A DNA stretch of 20,293 bases, taken from the IMG/VR virus record IMGVR_UViG_3300028025_005560, positions 1-20,293 of that record. One strand, 5' to 3'. Positions 6,008 to 14,820 of the stretch are shown in pieces. Position 1 is the first letter of the stretch; every line of letters begins with the position of its first letter. Origin of the DNA: a virus. A program made the position numbers and the translations under genes. Under the pieces are notes generated by a model that did no database searches, was not told the DNA's origin, and worked only from the letters and a program-made list of their open reading frames with translations.

Positions 6008-8314
6008 TTATTGTACAGAGATCGAAGAAATGCTAGCAGGTGAAAGTATACCATTAGCAGCCTTAACAAAATCAGACTTGGTTAGATTAGGATATTTAAT
6101 ATATCCAGGTTTACCCGGATTTAAGAAATATTGCATTATTGTCGAATCAGCCCAACCTATAGCTTTATATCCTGCCATTTCAGCGCTTAGTGCGGAGATA
6201 AGAGTATTACCTTTCAATGACTGAGATGTATTCGTTCCAGGAGAGGTTAAAAGTGAAGCTTGTCCCGATGTAAATGATAAAGGAGGTATAGATTTAACTA
6301 TTGATATAGCAGGAGCCAATGTACCTATTATACCAGTTCCACTTCCGGATGTTGTTATAACAGGAGCAGGAGCAGCAGTTGCACCTGTTACAAAGTCCTC
6401 CTCGCCGTCTTTTTTCCAATATCCCCAATACATAACTGAGCTTGTGTTACCAACAGTGCTAGCCAGTGTAGATCCAGTAATGCTCACACTATTACCCACA
6501 CTTGCTATTGATTGGTTCTCTGCTCTTCTTGTAGCAACTACGCTCTCTATTCTCTTCTCAAGAACGTTATCACTTACCCCGGAAGCAACCCTTATGGTTT
6601 CACTTCCGGAAACTGATCCTGATGCTGGGTTTATGGTTGTGCCGTTAGTAATAAAAAATCTCCTGTCAGTCACTTGCAATATCTGCATAGATATTGACTC
6701 GTCTATTTTAAATGCTAATTCACCAGATAATGGATTAGCTACACCCCTATCGTCCAATGACGGTATCTGTATTTTATTACCCTTTGGATTAACAAAGGAT
6801 AAATTAAATTTACCTGAGCTACTAAGATCTATTGCAACCGGATCTCCGGATGGACCACTTTTAATAAACTTAAATTTATAGAAATTATCAAAAGGTGATA
6901 TTGCTATAGTTAGTTTTCCCGTACCATACGCTGTACTATTTCCCGCTCCGTCAATATTACTCAAAGTATTATCAACGAAATTTAGATTATTTATAGTTGC
7001 AGTAACATAATTTTGATCTATAAAAACATTACTATATTTAACTATTTCTCTTATCTTTCCCTGATTATTGTTACCCAGCTTAATGTCAGCCTGTGAATAA
7101 ATCCTATTATAAATCTTCTGAACCTGCGGGAAGTTGCTAAGTGATATCGGTGTTATATTAGTTCCCCATTGAGAAGGATTAGATGATGTATATGTTGATA
7201 TTCTTATAGTTCTATTTTGATTAACATTATTAACTAATGACATAGTATATCTTAGTGTAAAACTAGCAGCAACACCAGCATTTCTAACTATTGGTCTATA
7301 ATAATTAGGCAGATCGTATGCGGTAGTTTGTATTGATTGAAACTGCGAAGTCTGTATAAAAGCAGCCCCAATTTGTTCAAGAACCTCTATTTCATGACTT
7401 ATATAATATGAATTACCGATCGAATTCTGAAAGAGAATAAAGTCCTCTATAAATCCTTCGTTATCTGTTGCATAATATTCAAAGAATTGCCCCTGATCTG
7501 ATTCTTTTATGGTTGCTCCTATGTTAGAGAATGGATCCTCTTGTTCTAGTGACAAAGTAGATATCAGGGAAGAATTATACCTCTGATATCCATTGAAATC
7601 AACAGTATTCTGAACTTGCCAAGCACTTATTCTGATAGGAGAGCCGTATATAAATCCCTCGCCACTGGAACTTATTAAAGATGCAAGGGTCTGAGGTTTA
7701 AAAACATTAGATGCAGTTAAATACTTATCCCCCATATCTTTTAAATTCGGTATTTTTATTTCAAAATACTTATCATAGATATTAGAACCTATAGTAACTG
7801 GGCTTGGATTTAGATAATAATCCTGCTCAGTCCCTTTTTTTATTAGAATCTGTGAAACGGTAACAAATTCAAGATTCTGATCCTGATATTCTATTCCCAT
7901 TATGATACCATCTATATTATTTAGATTATATCCCGCTCTAATGTGATATCTAACAGTGTCATAGATAACCTGTATATTCGAAGGAAATGTTATAGGTAGA
8001 TCAATGGTATTAGTTAAATCGTCGCTATAGTCATTAAAGGGTATAATTAGATTTGAATCTAGAGTAACAAATGAGCTCTCGCCTATTCTCACCACACTAT
8101 TCTCGGTGGTATTATGTGTTATTGAATAGTCGGATTCGCTATTAAATATCTGTACGTTATTATTCATGTAACCATTTACCAACTTGTCGTACCCCACAGT
8201 AACAGGTCCGTTATTAACAAAATATGTCTCCGGGGTTGGTTCATCAGCGTACATATACTCCATCAGGAGATATGGTGTTATCTGAACAAATTTAGATGTA
8301 GTTGTAAATGCCAT
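6008..8314 (-). CDS. Large virion structural protein, probably tail or baseplate
   Basis: This 768-residue protein is not assigned to a family. It is rich in Ser, Thr, Asn, Ile and Tyr and predicted mostly beta by eye, as expected for a phage structural protein, with no signal peptide or membrane segment. The N-terminus (MAFTTTSKFVQITPYLLMEY) is followed by about 550 residues of beta-rich sequence. A short stretch around 570-610 (ENQSIASVGNSVSITGS) could be helical. A low-complexity Pro/Ser/Thr/Gly linker covers about 630-698. A compact, apparently helical C-terminal module (699-768, including GYKAIGWADSTIMQYFL) follows. It sits between the membrane-anchored protein (8 bases) and the tube-like protein (18 bases). 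A baseplate or tail-fibre connector role is inferred from context. Confidence 0.55.
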   Translation of the reverse strand: MAFTTTSKFVQITPYLLMEYMYADEPTPETYFVNNGPVTVGYDKLVNGYMNNNVQIFNSESDYSITHNTTENSVVRIGESSFVTLDSNLIIPFNDYSDDLTNTIDLPITFPSNIQVIYDTVRYHIRAGYNLNNIDGIIMGIEYQDQNLEFVTVSQILIKKGTEQDYYLNPSPVTIGSNIYDKYFEIKIPNLKDMGDKYLTASNVFKPQTLASLISSSGEGFIYGSPIRISAWQVQNTVDFNGYQRYNSSLISTLSLEQEDPFSNIGATIKESDQGQFFEYYATDNEGFIEDFILFQNSIGNSYYISHEIEVLEQIGAAFIQTSQFQSIQTTAYDLPNYYRPIVRNAGVAASFTLRYTMSLVNNVNQNRTIRISTYTSSNPSQWGTNITPISLSNFPQVQKIYNRIYSQADIKLGNNNQGKIREIVKYSNVFIDQNYVTATINNLNFVDNTLSNIDGAGNSTAYGTGKLTIAISPFDNFYKFKFIKSGPSGDPVAIDLSSSGKFNLSFVNPKGNKIQIPSLDDRGVANPLSGELAFKIDESISMQILQVTDRRFFITNGTTINPASGSVSGSETIRVASGVSDNVLEKRIESVVATRRAENQSIASVGNSVSITGSTLASTVGNTSSVMYWGYWKKDGEEDFVTGATAAPAPVITTSGSGTGIIGTLAPAISIVKSIPPLSFTSGQASLLTSPGTNTSQSLKGNTLISALSAEMAGYKAIGWADSTIMQYFLNPGKPGYIKYPNLTKSDFVKAANGILSPASISSISVQ

Positions 8315-8322
8315 TTTTTATA

Positions 8323-9168
8323 TTATTTTCCGAATTGTAAAAACTTAGGTGAATATTGTAAACCGATACCTATATAAAATCCAGGAGTTATTCCCGAATT
8401 TGATCCAGAAAGTCCGTATCCCAATTGGGCACCAAATCCAAATTCCTTTCTAGCAGCTTTTAAAGCTTTTCTAGTATCTGGACTATCTGTTATGTCGAAT
8501 GAATTTATATCATTGAAAGTAAGACCTGGATATGTTGTGCTAACTCTCGTCATCATTCTTTTAGTTTTTGGATCTCTATAGATTCCGGTTGTTATATCTA
8601 TATTCTGCTCCATTATTAATGAAGTAAGACCTGGTATAACGGATGCTATGTACTTGGTAGAATCTGTTGGATCCACACGTATTTCAACAACATATGGTGT
8701 CTTACCATCAATTTTTAATTTATTATTTCCGGGCATTTGTGGATTATGTACAAATGTTATTGATTCATCCCCGTTTGGGTCCTTTACGATTGTTGATTGA
8801 ACGTTAATACTATCTCTAATCTCGGCTATCATATTAATTACTGAGTTTGGAGTATTACCCCTTCCGCTTGATTTAAGACCTAACTGCTCAATCAGATTTC
8901 TTTGTTCCTCTGAAAGCTCCGATGCTTTTAATTCATATGTTGCTTTCTCCTGTATTAAATGACCCATGTCATTCTTAATTGTTCTCACACTATCCAGAGA
9001 TGCCAGATAATTATTATGCTCCCTCAGTGCTTCAGCTTTAGCATTATCTGCCTCACCACATTGTCTAAGTAACAATAGAACCAATATAACTAGCATAGCT
9101 AGCATAAAAAATCTGCTGGTAACTATATTACCAACTTTTGAAATCGTCTCCTTATTAAAGTACTTCAT
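8323..9168 (-). CDS. Membrane-anchored coiled-coil protein with C-terminal beta hairpin (possible spanin-like)
   Basis: This 281-residue protein has one N-terminal membrane helix (about 19-35, FFMLAMLVILVLLLL) with positive residues before it and Cys37 just after. A charged, probably coiled-coil region (about 40-97) follows, then an asparagine- and proline-bearing linker, a beta-rich region (about 135-215), and a C-terminal aromatic-glycine hairpin (243-273) containing FGFGAQLGYG and GFYIGIGLQY. Those last strands alternate like outer-membrane beta strands. An inner-membrane anchor plus an envelope-spanning stretch and an outer-membrane-seeking end is the layout expected of a spanin-like lysis protein, but no family was recognised and the gene lies among tail genes. 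The start overlaps the upstream coiled-coil gene by 14 bases, suggesting coupled translation. Confidence 0.6.
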   Translation of the reverse strand: MKYFNKETISKVGNIVTSRFFMLAMLVILVLLLLRQCGEADNAKAEALREHNNYLASLDSVRTIKNDMGHLIQEKATYELKASELSEEQRNLIEQLGLKSSGRGNTPNSVINMIAEIRDSINVQSTIVKDPNGDESITFVHNPQMPGNNKLKIDGKTPYVVEIRVDPTDSTKYIASVIPGLTSLIMEQNIDITTGIYRDPKTKRMMTRVSTTYPGLTFNDINSFDITDSPDTRKALKAARKEFGFGAQLGYGLSGSNSGITPGFYIGIGLQYSPKFLQFGK

Positions 9169-9418
9169 TTACTAATTCTTCTTTTTTCCATGCCAAATTA
9201 ACAGCGTCTAATGAGCCTTCTCCGTATTTTGCAGATAAGTTATTGGTAAATGTTGATTCTCTTTCCCTACATTCATTCAATCTTGATATTAGTTCGGAAG
9301 ATAGCTCCTCCAATCTTTTAATTTCTTTTTCAACTACAACAATTTCATGGTGTATTGATACGAAATCCCTGGATAGATCAAGTATTTCATTTTTTTCATC
9401 AGATGTTAAATTTTTCAT
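9155..9418 (-). CDS. Small coiled-coil protein
   Basis: This 87-residue protein is not recognised. It is almost wholly helical, with a heptad-like stretch from about 20 to 55 (VVVEKEIKRLEELSSELIS) that should form a coiled coil. It has one cysteine, in NECRERE, and no signal peptide, membrane helix or lipobox. Its last 14 bases overlap the start of the membrane-anchored protein gene, so the two are likely translated together and may form a pair. It follows the Hint-bearing fibre gene by 22 bases. A fibre chaperone or a partner of the membrane protein are both possible; neither can be chosen from the sequence. Confidence 0.6.
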   Translation of the reverse strand: MKNLTSDEKNEILDLSRDFVSIHHEIVVVEKEIKRLEELSSELISRLNECRERESTFTNNLSAKYGEGSLDAVNLAWKKEELVNEVL

Positions 9419-9440
9419 ATAGTTTTATTTTTATTTTTTA

Positions 9441-11561
9441 TTATTCAGCTGCCGAGATTGATTGTACTATTTTATTATGTGATATGATACTATCAATAAC
9501 ATATGTATGTGCATCCTCGATCTCTATCTTTAGTACCTCCCCATTTCCAATAGCATATACCGATTCAAGTATTGAAGTTCCGTTCATTGTTTTTATTTCG
9601 CTTCCTATCTCAATTTCACTAACAGAAACATAATCACCAGAGCTTAATAAAAATTTATGCGTATCGGAAACGGTTAATATTTTTCCTCCTATATTTACAG
9701 AAACTATAGGCTGTATCGTAGTTTCTATATATGAAACTTTATAATAACCCCATTCGTTACTAATTTCATGTATAGTATATATTTCATTTCCGATTTCAAG
9801 ATCACCAGCTAATATACTTAATTCAGGGCTTATCATAATAGGCATATTAGGGGTTGGACATCCTCCACCTCCTCCACCACCAACAGGTGCGGATCCACCA
9901 CCACTCGTAGGAACGGTACCACCTACAGGTCCACTAGAAGGTGGAGGCGTTTCTCCTACTGAATATAAATTAGTTAAATCTAAATGGCCTCCTCTACCGT
10001 CACATGTCTTCCAGAATATTCTTGTATTACCATTGTTTGCATTAGCATATGCTATCCAATTAAGATCAACATATTGGCATGACGTAGATGCAAAGGGAAC
10101 ATATGTTTTTACCACCGTACCTATGCTAGAAACAAATTGGTTAAAATCAATAATGAGGCCAAGTATATTTCTGCCTCCCGGATCGGTATCCCTATTATCC
10201 AACATTACTCTAAATGTCCTTGATCTATTATAAGAATACACCGGATACATATTTTGAGTATAATTCGAGGGAACATATAAATACACTCCACCGGTTCTAG
10301 TATACGAAAGTGGAGTAACCACCACAACATCAGATTCCCAGAAGGAAAGATTTCTTAAATCAAAAACATTTCCTAGATTGGCGGTTGCAACAGAATTATA
10401 CAATTTAACATTCGTCTCAGCTATCGTATTTTGCGATATTTGTTGAAGCCTCTTTACATTATATGAATAAGGTCCAGCGGTTCCCCCTGTAGCTCCACCG
10501 GTTGAGCCGAATATCGTTTGCGCAAAATTACCGCTCGAAACTGTTCCTCTAGGCTTAGCTGAAAGAATACTACCTCCACCTATTCCGGTAAATTCGAATA
10601 TTGAATTATTTAAACTTCCTACCTCCAGCTCAATATTGGTTCCAGGGAATGTCGTGGTTGGTGTATTATTTAATAGATAAGATCCAGTTGCAGCAGATAT
10701 TACAATTGAGCCAAGATGATCATAAGCTATTTGATTAAAAACTAAATTGGAGGAATTGACATTAAAGAATGTACCAGCACCAATCGTATTATTCGATGAT
10801 ATGTTAAAATCACCTACACCAGATAAGCTATAATTTAGGGAGGTTGAATTTACTCTATTTCCAGACATACTTAATCTTGCACCCGCAGTATTTATTGAGG
10901 TGCTAAGTAATGAGGTTATTCTAAATATGCCTCCGGATCTAAACTCAAGATCTCCAAGAACTCCGGTATTTTTCCAATAAAACGAAGGAGTCAAATTCGA
11001 TATAGAACCAGATTTAGCAAATCCCATTATGGGTGATGATGTCTGATCGTTCGTAGAAATTAGAACCTTGGAGTTATTCGGATTTATATCAGATATTGGC
11101 ATATCAGAATCACTTATAACTAGATTGGTGTACGCTGCCGATGCACCAACATTATTTAAGCCTATCACATATTTATCAGTGACTCCGGCTGGTCCCTTTA
11201 TAAACTCATACGATTTAAAATATGATGAGCTGAAAAGTCTATATCCGGTGTCTATCCATGAAGCAGTTGGTCCCTTTTGATTAACTACACCATCTGCGGT
11301 ATTTGAATTTATCCATAGATCATATTCTTGGCTTCCCACGGGTTGGGACGATTGGCTATACCATTTTGTTGCTCTATTTCCAGCAACACCTCTAACTCCT
11401 TTAAATCCAGCAGGCCCATATATACCGGTAGCTCCCTTGATACCCTGATGACCATTAGGTCCTACACCAAATGAAACTATCTGATCGAAGTTATAATTGA
11501 TCTTAGCTAAGGCTTCACTTTTGGAATCACCCTGGAAAATATATTTATTATTAAAGTGCAT
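9441..11561 (-). CDS. Collagen-like tail fibre protein with C-terminal Hint (intein-like) domain
   Basis: This 706-residue protein is the third of three tandem paralogues. The N-terminus has the shared motif GDSKSEALAKINYNF (11-25), then ten collagen-type Gly-X-Y triplets (34-63), then a conserved QPVGS...DLWIN block (about 73-86). A long beta-rich, Ser/Asn/Gly-rich shaft follows, ending in a folded region with FWKTCDGRGG. A proline and polyglycine linker (about 545-567) leads to a 139-residue Hint domain beginning at Cys568, with His635, His685 and the terminal pair His695-Asn696. Ten residues follow. The paralogues stop where the linker begins, so the Hint domain is an added module. The protein is probably a host-contact fibre or baseplate spike that cleaves itself. 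Fibre function is inferred; the Hint domain is well supported. Confidence 0.82.
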   Translation of the reverse strand: MHFNNKYIFQGDSKSEALAKINYNFDQIVSFGVGPNGHQGIKGATGIYGPAGFKGVRGVAGNRATKWYSQSSQPVGSQEYDLWINSNTADGVVNQKGPTASWIDTGYRLFSSSYFKSYEFIKGPAGVTDKYVIGLNNVGASAAYTNLVISDSDMPISDINPNNSKVLISTNDQTSSPIMGFAKSGSISNLTPSFYWKNTGVLGDLEFRSGGIFRITSLLSTSINTAGARLSMSGNRVNSTSLNYSLSGVGDFNISSNNTIGAGTFFNVNSSNLVFNQIAYDHLGSIVISAATGSYLLNNTPTTTFPGTNIELEVGSLNNSIFEFTGIGGGSILSAKPRGTVSSGNFAQTIFGSTGGATGGTAGPYSYNVKRLQQISQNTIAETNVKLYNSVATANLGNVFDLRNLSFWESDVVVVTPLSYTRTGGVYLYVPSNYTQNMYPVYSYNRSRTFRVMLDNRDTDPGGRNILGLIIDFNQFVSSIGTVVKTYVPFASTSCQYVDLNWIAYANANNGNTRIFWKTCDGRGGHLDLTNLYSVGETPPPSSGPVGGTVPTSGGGSAPVGGGGGGGCPTPNMPIMISPELSILAGDLEIGNEIYTIHEISNEWGYYKVSYIETTIQPIVSVNIGGKILTVSDTHKFLLSSGDYVSVSEIEIGSEIKTMNGTSILESVYAIGNGEVLKIEIEDAHTYVIDSIISHNKIVQSISAAE
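9444..9860 (-). other. Hint/bacterial-intein-like autoprocessing domain at the C-terminus of the fibre protein
   Basis: This marks residues 568-706 of the fibre protein. It starts with a cysteine after seven glycines (CPTPNMPIMIS), continues with AGDLEIGNEIYTI as in block A inteins, and has a block B-like element (LTVSDTHKFL, with Ser632 where Thr is usual, and His635). It closes with a block F/G element (DAHTYVIDSIISHN: His685, His695, Asn696). The domain is about the minimal size and has no homing endonuclease insert. The residue after Asn696 is Lys, not Cys, Ser or Thr, and only ten residues follow. Cleavage is therefore more likely than splicing. Confidence 0.85.
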
Positions 11562-11563
11562 AT

Positions 11564-13234
11564 TTAGACTGTTGCGTTATATGTTGTTAGTACACCACAT
11601 CGGTTTGTTGTTAAACCACCTCCCCATGCTGAATAATATACTTTGAACCATCTCCTCGTACCTGCAGTTGATCCAGTTCCTTGAATATTAACTATCGTTA
11701 TATCTATGGTCGATGCACCAACATCATTTACTGCTGATAAATCGACGTAGGAATAATTGGGCAATGCTGCATTATTGGGTGCTAGTGATTGATCATTTGA
11801 AGTGTTTAATCCAATAAATCTAAAATTATCGGAGCTAGAAATACCGGAGTTATTACTATGTACTCTAAAGTTTATAGCTTCACGATTATCCAATAATTTG
11901 AGCCATCCGCCATTTCCACCAGGTGCACCACCAGTGGCGGGAGTCCATAAACATAGGCCTCTCTGATTTGCGGTCGATGTTGGTTTTGTTACCACAAGAT
12001 CCATCCCATTATTTGCCCACACATAATTACCATTTGCCGTTAGCGAAATTGATGGAAGAGCAGTAACCCAATCTATTGTGGTACCTGAAATTACTGATGT
12101 TGTTGTTGCAGTTACTGATTGTGAATTCTGTATCGAATTTACCCTCTTATTAAAATAAAATAATCCGGATCCATCTATATAATTTATAATTGAGCCGGAT
12201 TGAGTGCTTCTCAAAAGATTTATTGCATTTGATCCCGTCGAGTTGTAAACATATCTAATATTTCCAGTATTGGCCGACAGTGAGGTTAGACTCATTGTCG
12301 GTATAACAGTTCCATTCGGTGTTGCTGAATATATTGGGGTTTTTAACGAAAATAATCCTCCTGCAAAAGTTATATTGCTGGTTGAAAATATAGCCGAACC
12401 TGTCGAAAAATTAAACGTGATCCTTGATGTTGCATTTATACCGAATGGCAAAGTACTCGGTGTTGATATATTAAGACCCGTTGAATTCAGGTTAACCCCC
12501 GACGAGGTAGAGGAAATGTATAGATCTGAGGAAGTGTTTATGTCAAATCTATATCCACTAAGAAAGCTAAGTCCATAGTTTGCTCCCACTGCTGTTGCAC
12601 CCTGAGTCCAATAAAATCTAGGTGTCTTTTGGGTAAATGTTAAATCCGATGAATATTCGTGCTTACTAAACTCCAATATATTTTTATTCGGATTTGATCC
12701 GTCGGTTGATATAACAAATTTACTATATTGTGGATTTGATATGATATTTGGAGAGATTGCACTCGTACCACTCGCTAATTGAACGTCACTGATTACCGTG
12801 GTATAATTTAAAGGTATGGATGATGATATGTAATATCCTTTTTTTGTGCTATTACCCGAGGATGTTGTTACTGGTTCATCTACATAGAACAGGTCTCTAG
12901 ATCTTACATTTATACCGCTCAATGCCCATGAATTCCCATTAAATTCATATATGTTATTAAATTCATCGGTATTCATCCAATAATCGGAAGTAAATACATT
13001 GCTGCCTTGAGGTTGGGTTGGTCCAATATTCCATATACTACCTCTTTGTCCTATGTCGCCATAGGATCCAATTGGTCCGGTAGCTCCTTTATTACCATCG
13101 GGACCAGGTTTACCCATTTTCCCGTAAGGTCCACCACCAAAATCAATTATACCACTAAAATTATAATTAATTTTATCGATTATATTATTCTGAGAATCCC
13201 CTTCTTCTATTCTAAGTAATTGTAACTCTGTCAT
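11564..13234 (-). CDS. Collagen-like tail fibre protein, paralogue 2
   Basis: This 556-residue protein is the middle member of the tandem trio. It has the shared N-terminal motif GDSQNNIIDKINYNFSGI (12-29), eleven Gly-X-Y triplets (35-67), and a QPQGS...DYWMN block with a tryptophan-rich turn (EFNGNSWALSG). A FVISTDGSNPNKNILEFSK segment aligns with the other paralogues, followed by a beta-rich shaft with many Ser, Thr and Asn. The C-terminal region (about 405-556) has GLCLWTP, a glycine-rich loop, FRFIGLN and TRRWFKVYYSAWGGG, and aligns by eye with the region just before the Hint linker of paralogue 3. It has no Hint domain. The gap to the next gene's ATG is 2 bases. A virion fibre or adhesin role is inferred from the architecture and neighbours. 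Confidence 0.75.
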   Translation of the reverse strand: MTELQLLRIEEGDSQNNIIDKINYNFSGIIDFGGGPYGKMGKPGPDGNKGATGPIGSYGDIGQRGSIWNIGPTQPQGSNVFTSDYWMNTDEFNNIYEFNGNSWALSGINVRSRDLFYVDEPVTTSSGNSTKKGYYISSSIPLNYTTVISDVQLASGTSAISPNIISNPQYSKFVISTDGSNPNKNILEFSKHEYSSDLTFTQKTPRFYWTQGATAVGANYGLSFLSGYRFDINTSSDLYISSTSSGVNLNSTGLNISTPSTLPFGINATSRITFNFSTGSAIFSTSNITFAGGLFSLKTPIYSATPNGTVIPTMSLTSLSANTGNIRYVYNSTGSNAINLLRSTQSGSIINYIDGSGLFYFNKRVNSIQNSQSVTATTTSVISGTTIDWVTALPSISLTANGNYVWANNGMDLVVTKPTSTANQRGLCLWTPATGGAPGGNGGWLKLLDNREAINFRVHSNNSGISSSDNFRFIGLNTSNDQSLAPNNAALPNYSYVDLSAVNDVGASTIDITIVNIQGTGSTAGTRRWFKVYYSAWGGGLTTNRCGVLTTYNATV

Positions 13235-13261
13235 ATTATTAAATGGTAATTACACTATATA

Positions 13262-14818
13262 TCAAATAGTAAAAGATCCTCCAGATCCTCCATTTATCCC
13301 ATATGATCTATAAAAAACCGTTGTATTATCCCCGGTAACACCTCTCGCTATAGTGAGATCCAATGATGATGCTATATCCGAAAGCGTGACCCTATTTGTT
13401 ACGTTACCCGAGGTAGTTCCTGCTCCAATAAATGTTATACCATTACTGGGAAAAGACACTGAATTAGGACTAATAAGGATGTTTATATCTATAGATTCAC
13501 CTCTATCAATACCACCGGTAGTACCCAGCGAATAGTCGGATCCTGTATAGATACCGATTCCTATGAATCCACTCGTTGGCACAACGGGATTTATTACCAT
13601 GGTATTACCATCCTGAAGAACAGATGAATCTATCGGTGTACCAGTTCTTGTTATCATATACCAATTGGTATTTGCGGTGTATGGTGATGTTATAGTGCTG
13701 GTTGCACCTGGTGTGGTATTAGTGTAAGATATACCTGTCTCGGTTTTCTTAGTTCTAATTTTACCTCTAGTATCTATAAAGAAATCTCTCTGACCACCAT
13801 TTGATGACTCCAAACTAATATTATAAACATTATTGGATAATGTAGAAAAGGTGTCACCTGATCTGGTAGTTCTTAGAGCTGGAGCGGTTCCACCGCTATA
13901 TAAATAAGTACTATAAACTCCATCAGGTAAACTAGGATTTAATTGAACAGGTGCGGATATTGATGATGTTCCTCCAGTAATACTTATGTTTGTACTTAGT
14001 ATGCTAAATTGCCCACTTGGAGCATTTATCTCAAATCCACCCGTTGAATATATTCCTGATCCTGAAGTAGTACCATAATTAAATTCTATATTTCCCGGTG
14101 AATTCATTATAAATTCATTAAATCTTATATCAGATCCTCCTGATGCTCCTATAAAAAATGCTCCTCCTGGTATTTCTAATACTATACCATTGTCTGTTGG
14201 CGTAAAATTATTCCATCTAAATATCGGATGTTGAGAATAGTCGGATATATCACCATTCTCAATATCCGTTTTTGAAAATTCCAGAATAGGTGAATCATTT
14301 ACTGTGGTATCGGTCGATAGTAAAAATTTGGATAAATTTTGATTAAGAACCCCAGATCCCGGTGTTTTATCTGCTATTATAACTAGATAATCCGAGGGAA
14401 CCGTCTGGTTTAGAGCTATCGCAGAACCGGTAATACCAGTTGAAAATATGGATTCAGAATTTTTAAATATGGAATCACCGTCAGATAAACTATATCCGGT
14501 AGGCTCCCATCCGGATGAAGTAAATACACTGATGATACCAGAATCTCTATTAACCCAATAGTCTCCCTGTATAACGGTATCACCGGATCCAGCTGGTTGT
14601 GAAATATCTATAAACCATCTATTACCTCTTACCCCAGAATTTCCAGTAGGTCCAGGCTTACCTCTATCGCCAATAGCGCCATCAGCACCAGTAGGTCCGG
14701 GTCTACCCTGAGATCCACCATGTATTTCGATGATCTCATCAAAATTGAGATTTACTTTATCGAACATTTCCGATTGTGAGTCAGAATATTCTAATGATTG
14801 TATATTTATATTTGGCAT
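13262..14818 (-). CDS. Collagen-like tail fibre protein, paralogue 1
   Basis: This 518-residue protein is the first member of the trio. The N-terminus carries SDSQSEMFDKVNLNFDEII (12-30), then eleven Gly-X-Y triplets (35-67) including GPTGADGAIGDRGKPGPTG, then QPAGS...DYWVN. A FLLSTDTTVNDSPILEFSK segment matches the paralogues. The middle is a repetitive beta-rich shaft. The C-terminus (about 390-518) ends with a TVFYRSYGINGGSGG element that corresponds to TRRWFKVYYSAWGGG and TRIFWKTCDGRGG of the other two. There is no signal peptide. The start lies 2 bases after the stop of the giant structural gene, and 27 bases separate it from paralogue 2. It is probably a host-contact fibre subunit and is expected to trimerise through the collagen-like stretch. 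Confidence 0.75.
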   Translation of the reverse strand: MPNINIQSLEYSDSQSEMFDKVNLNFDEIIEIHGGSQGRPGPTGADGAIGDRGKPGPTGNSGVRGNRWFIDISQPAGSGDTVIQGDYWVNRDSGIISVFTSSGWEPTGYSLSDGDSIFKNSESIFSTGITGSAIALNQTVPSDYLVIIADKTPGSGVLNQNLSKFLLSTDTTVNDSPILEFSKTDIENGDISDYSQHPIFRWNNFTPTDNGIVLEIPGGAFFIGASGGSDIRFNEFIMNSPGNIEFNYGTTSGSGIYSTGGFEINAPSGQFSILSTNISITGGTSSISAPVQLNPSLPDGVYSTYLYSGGTAPALRTTRSGDTFSTLSNNVYNISLESSNGGQRDFFIDTRGKIRTKKTETGISYTNTTPGATSTITSPYTANTNWYMITRTGTPIDSSVLQDGNTMVINPVVPTSGFIGIGIYTGSDYSLGTTGGIDRGESIDINILISPNSVSFPSNGITFIGAGTTSGNVTNRVTLSDIASSLDLTIARGVTGDNTTVFYRSYGINGGSGGSFTI

Positions 14819-14820
14819 AA

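Noticed and set aside
9444-9860. A classical splicing intein that would yield a ligated fibre
   Set aside because: The residue after the terminal Asn is Lys and the putative C-extein is only ten residues. Cleavage fits better, so I call it Hint or bacterial-intein-like.
13030-13132. Collagen-coding stretches as possible DNA repeats or a CRISPR-like array
   Set aside because: The periodicity is that of Gly-X-Y codons within a single gene. There is no conserved repeat unit or spacer structure.
13235-13261. Possible terminator or promoter in the 27-base gap between fibre paralogues 1 and 2
   Set aside because: No stem of useful length and no recognisable promoter element was found; it looks like an AT-rich leader only.
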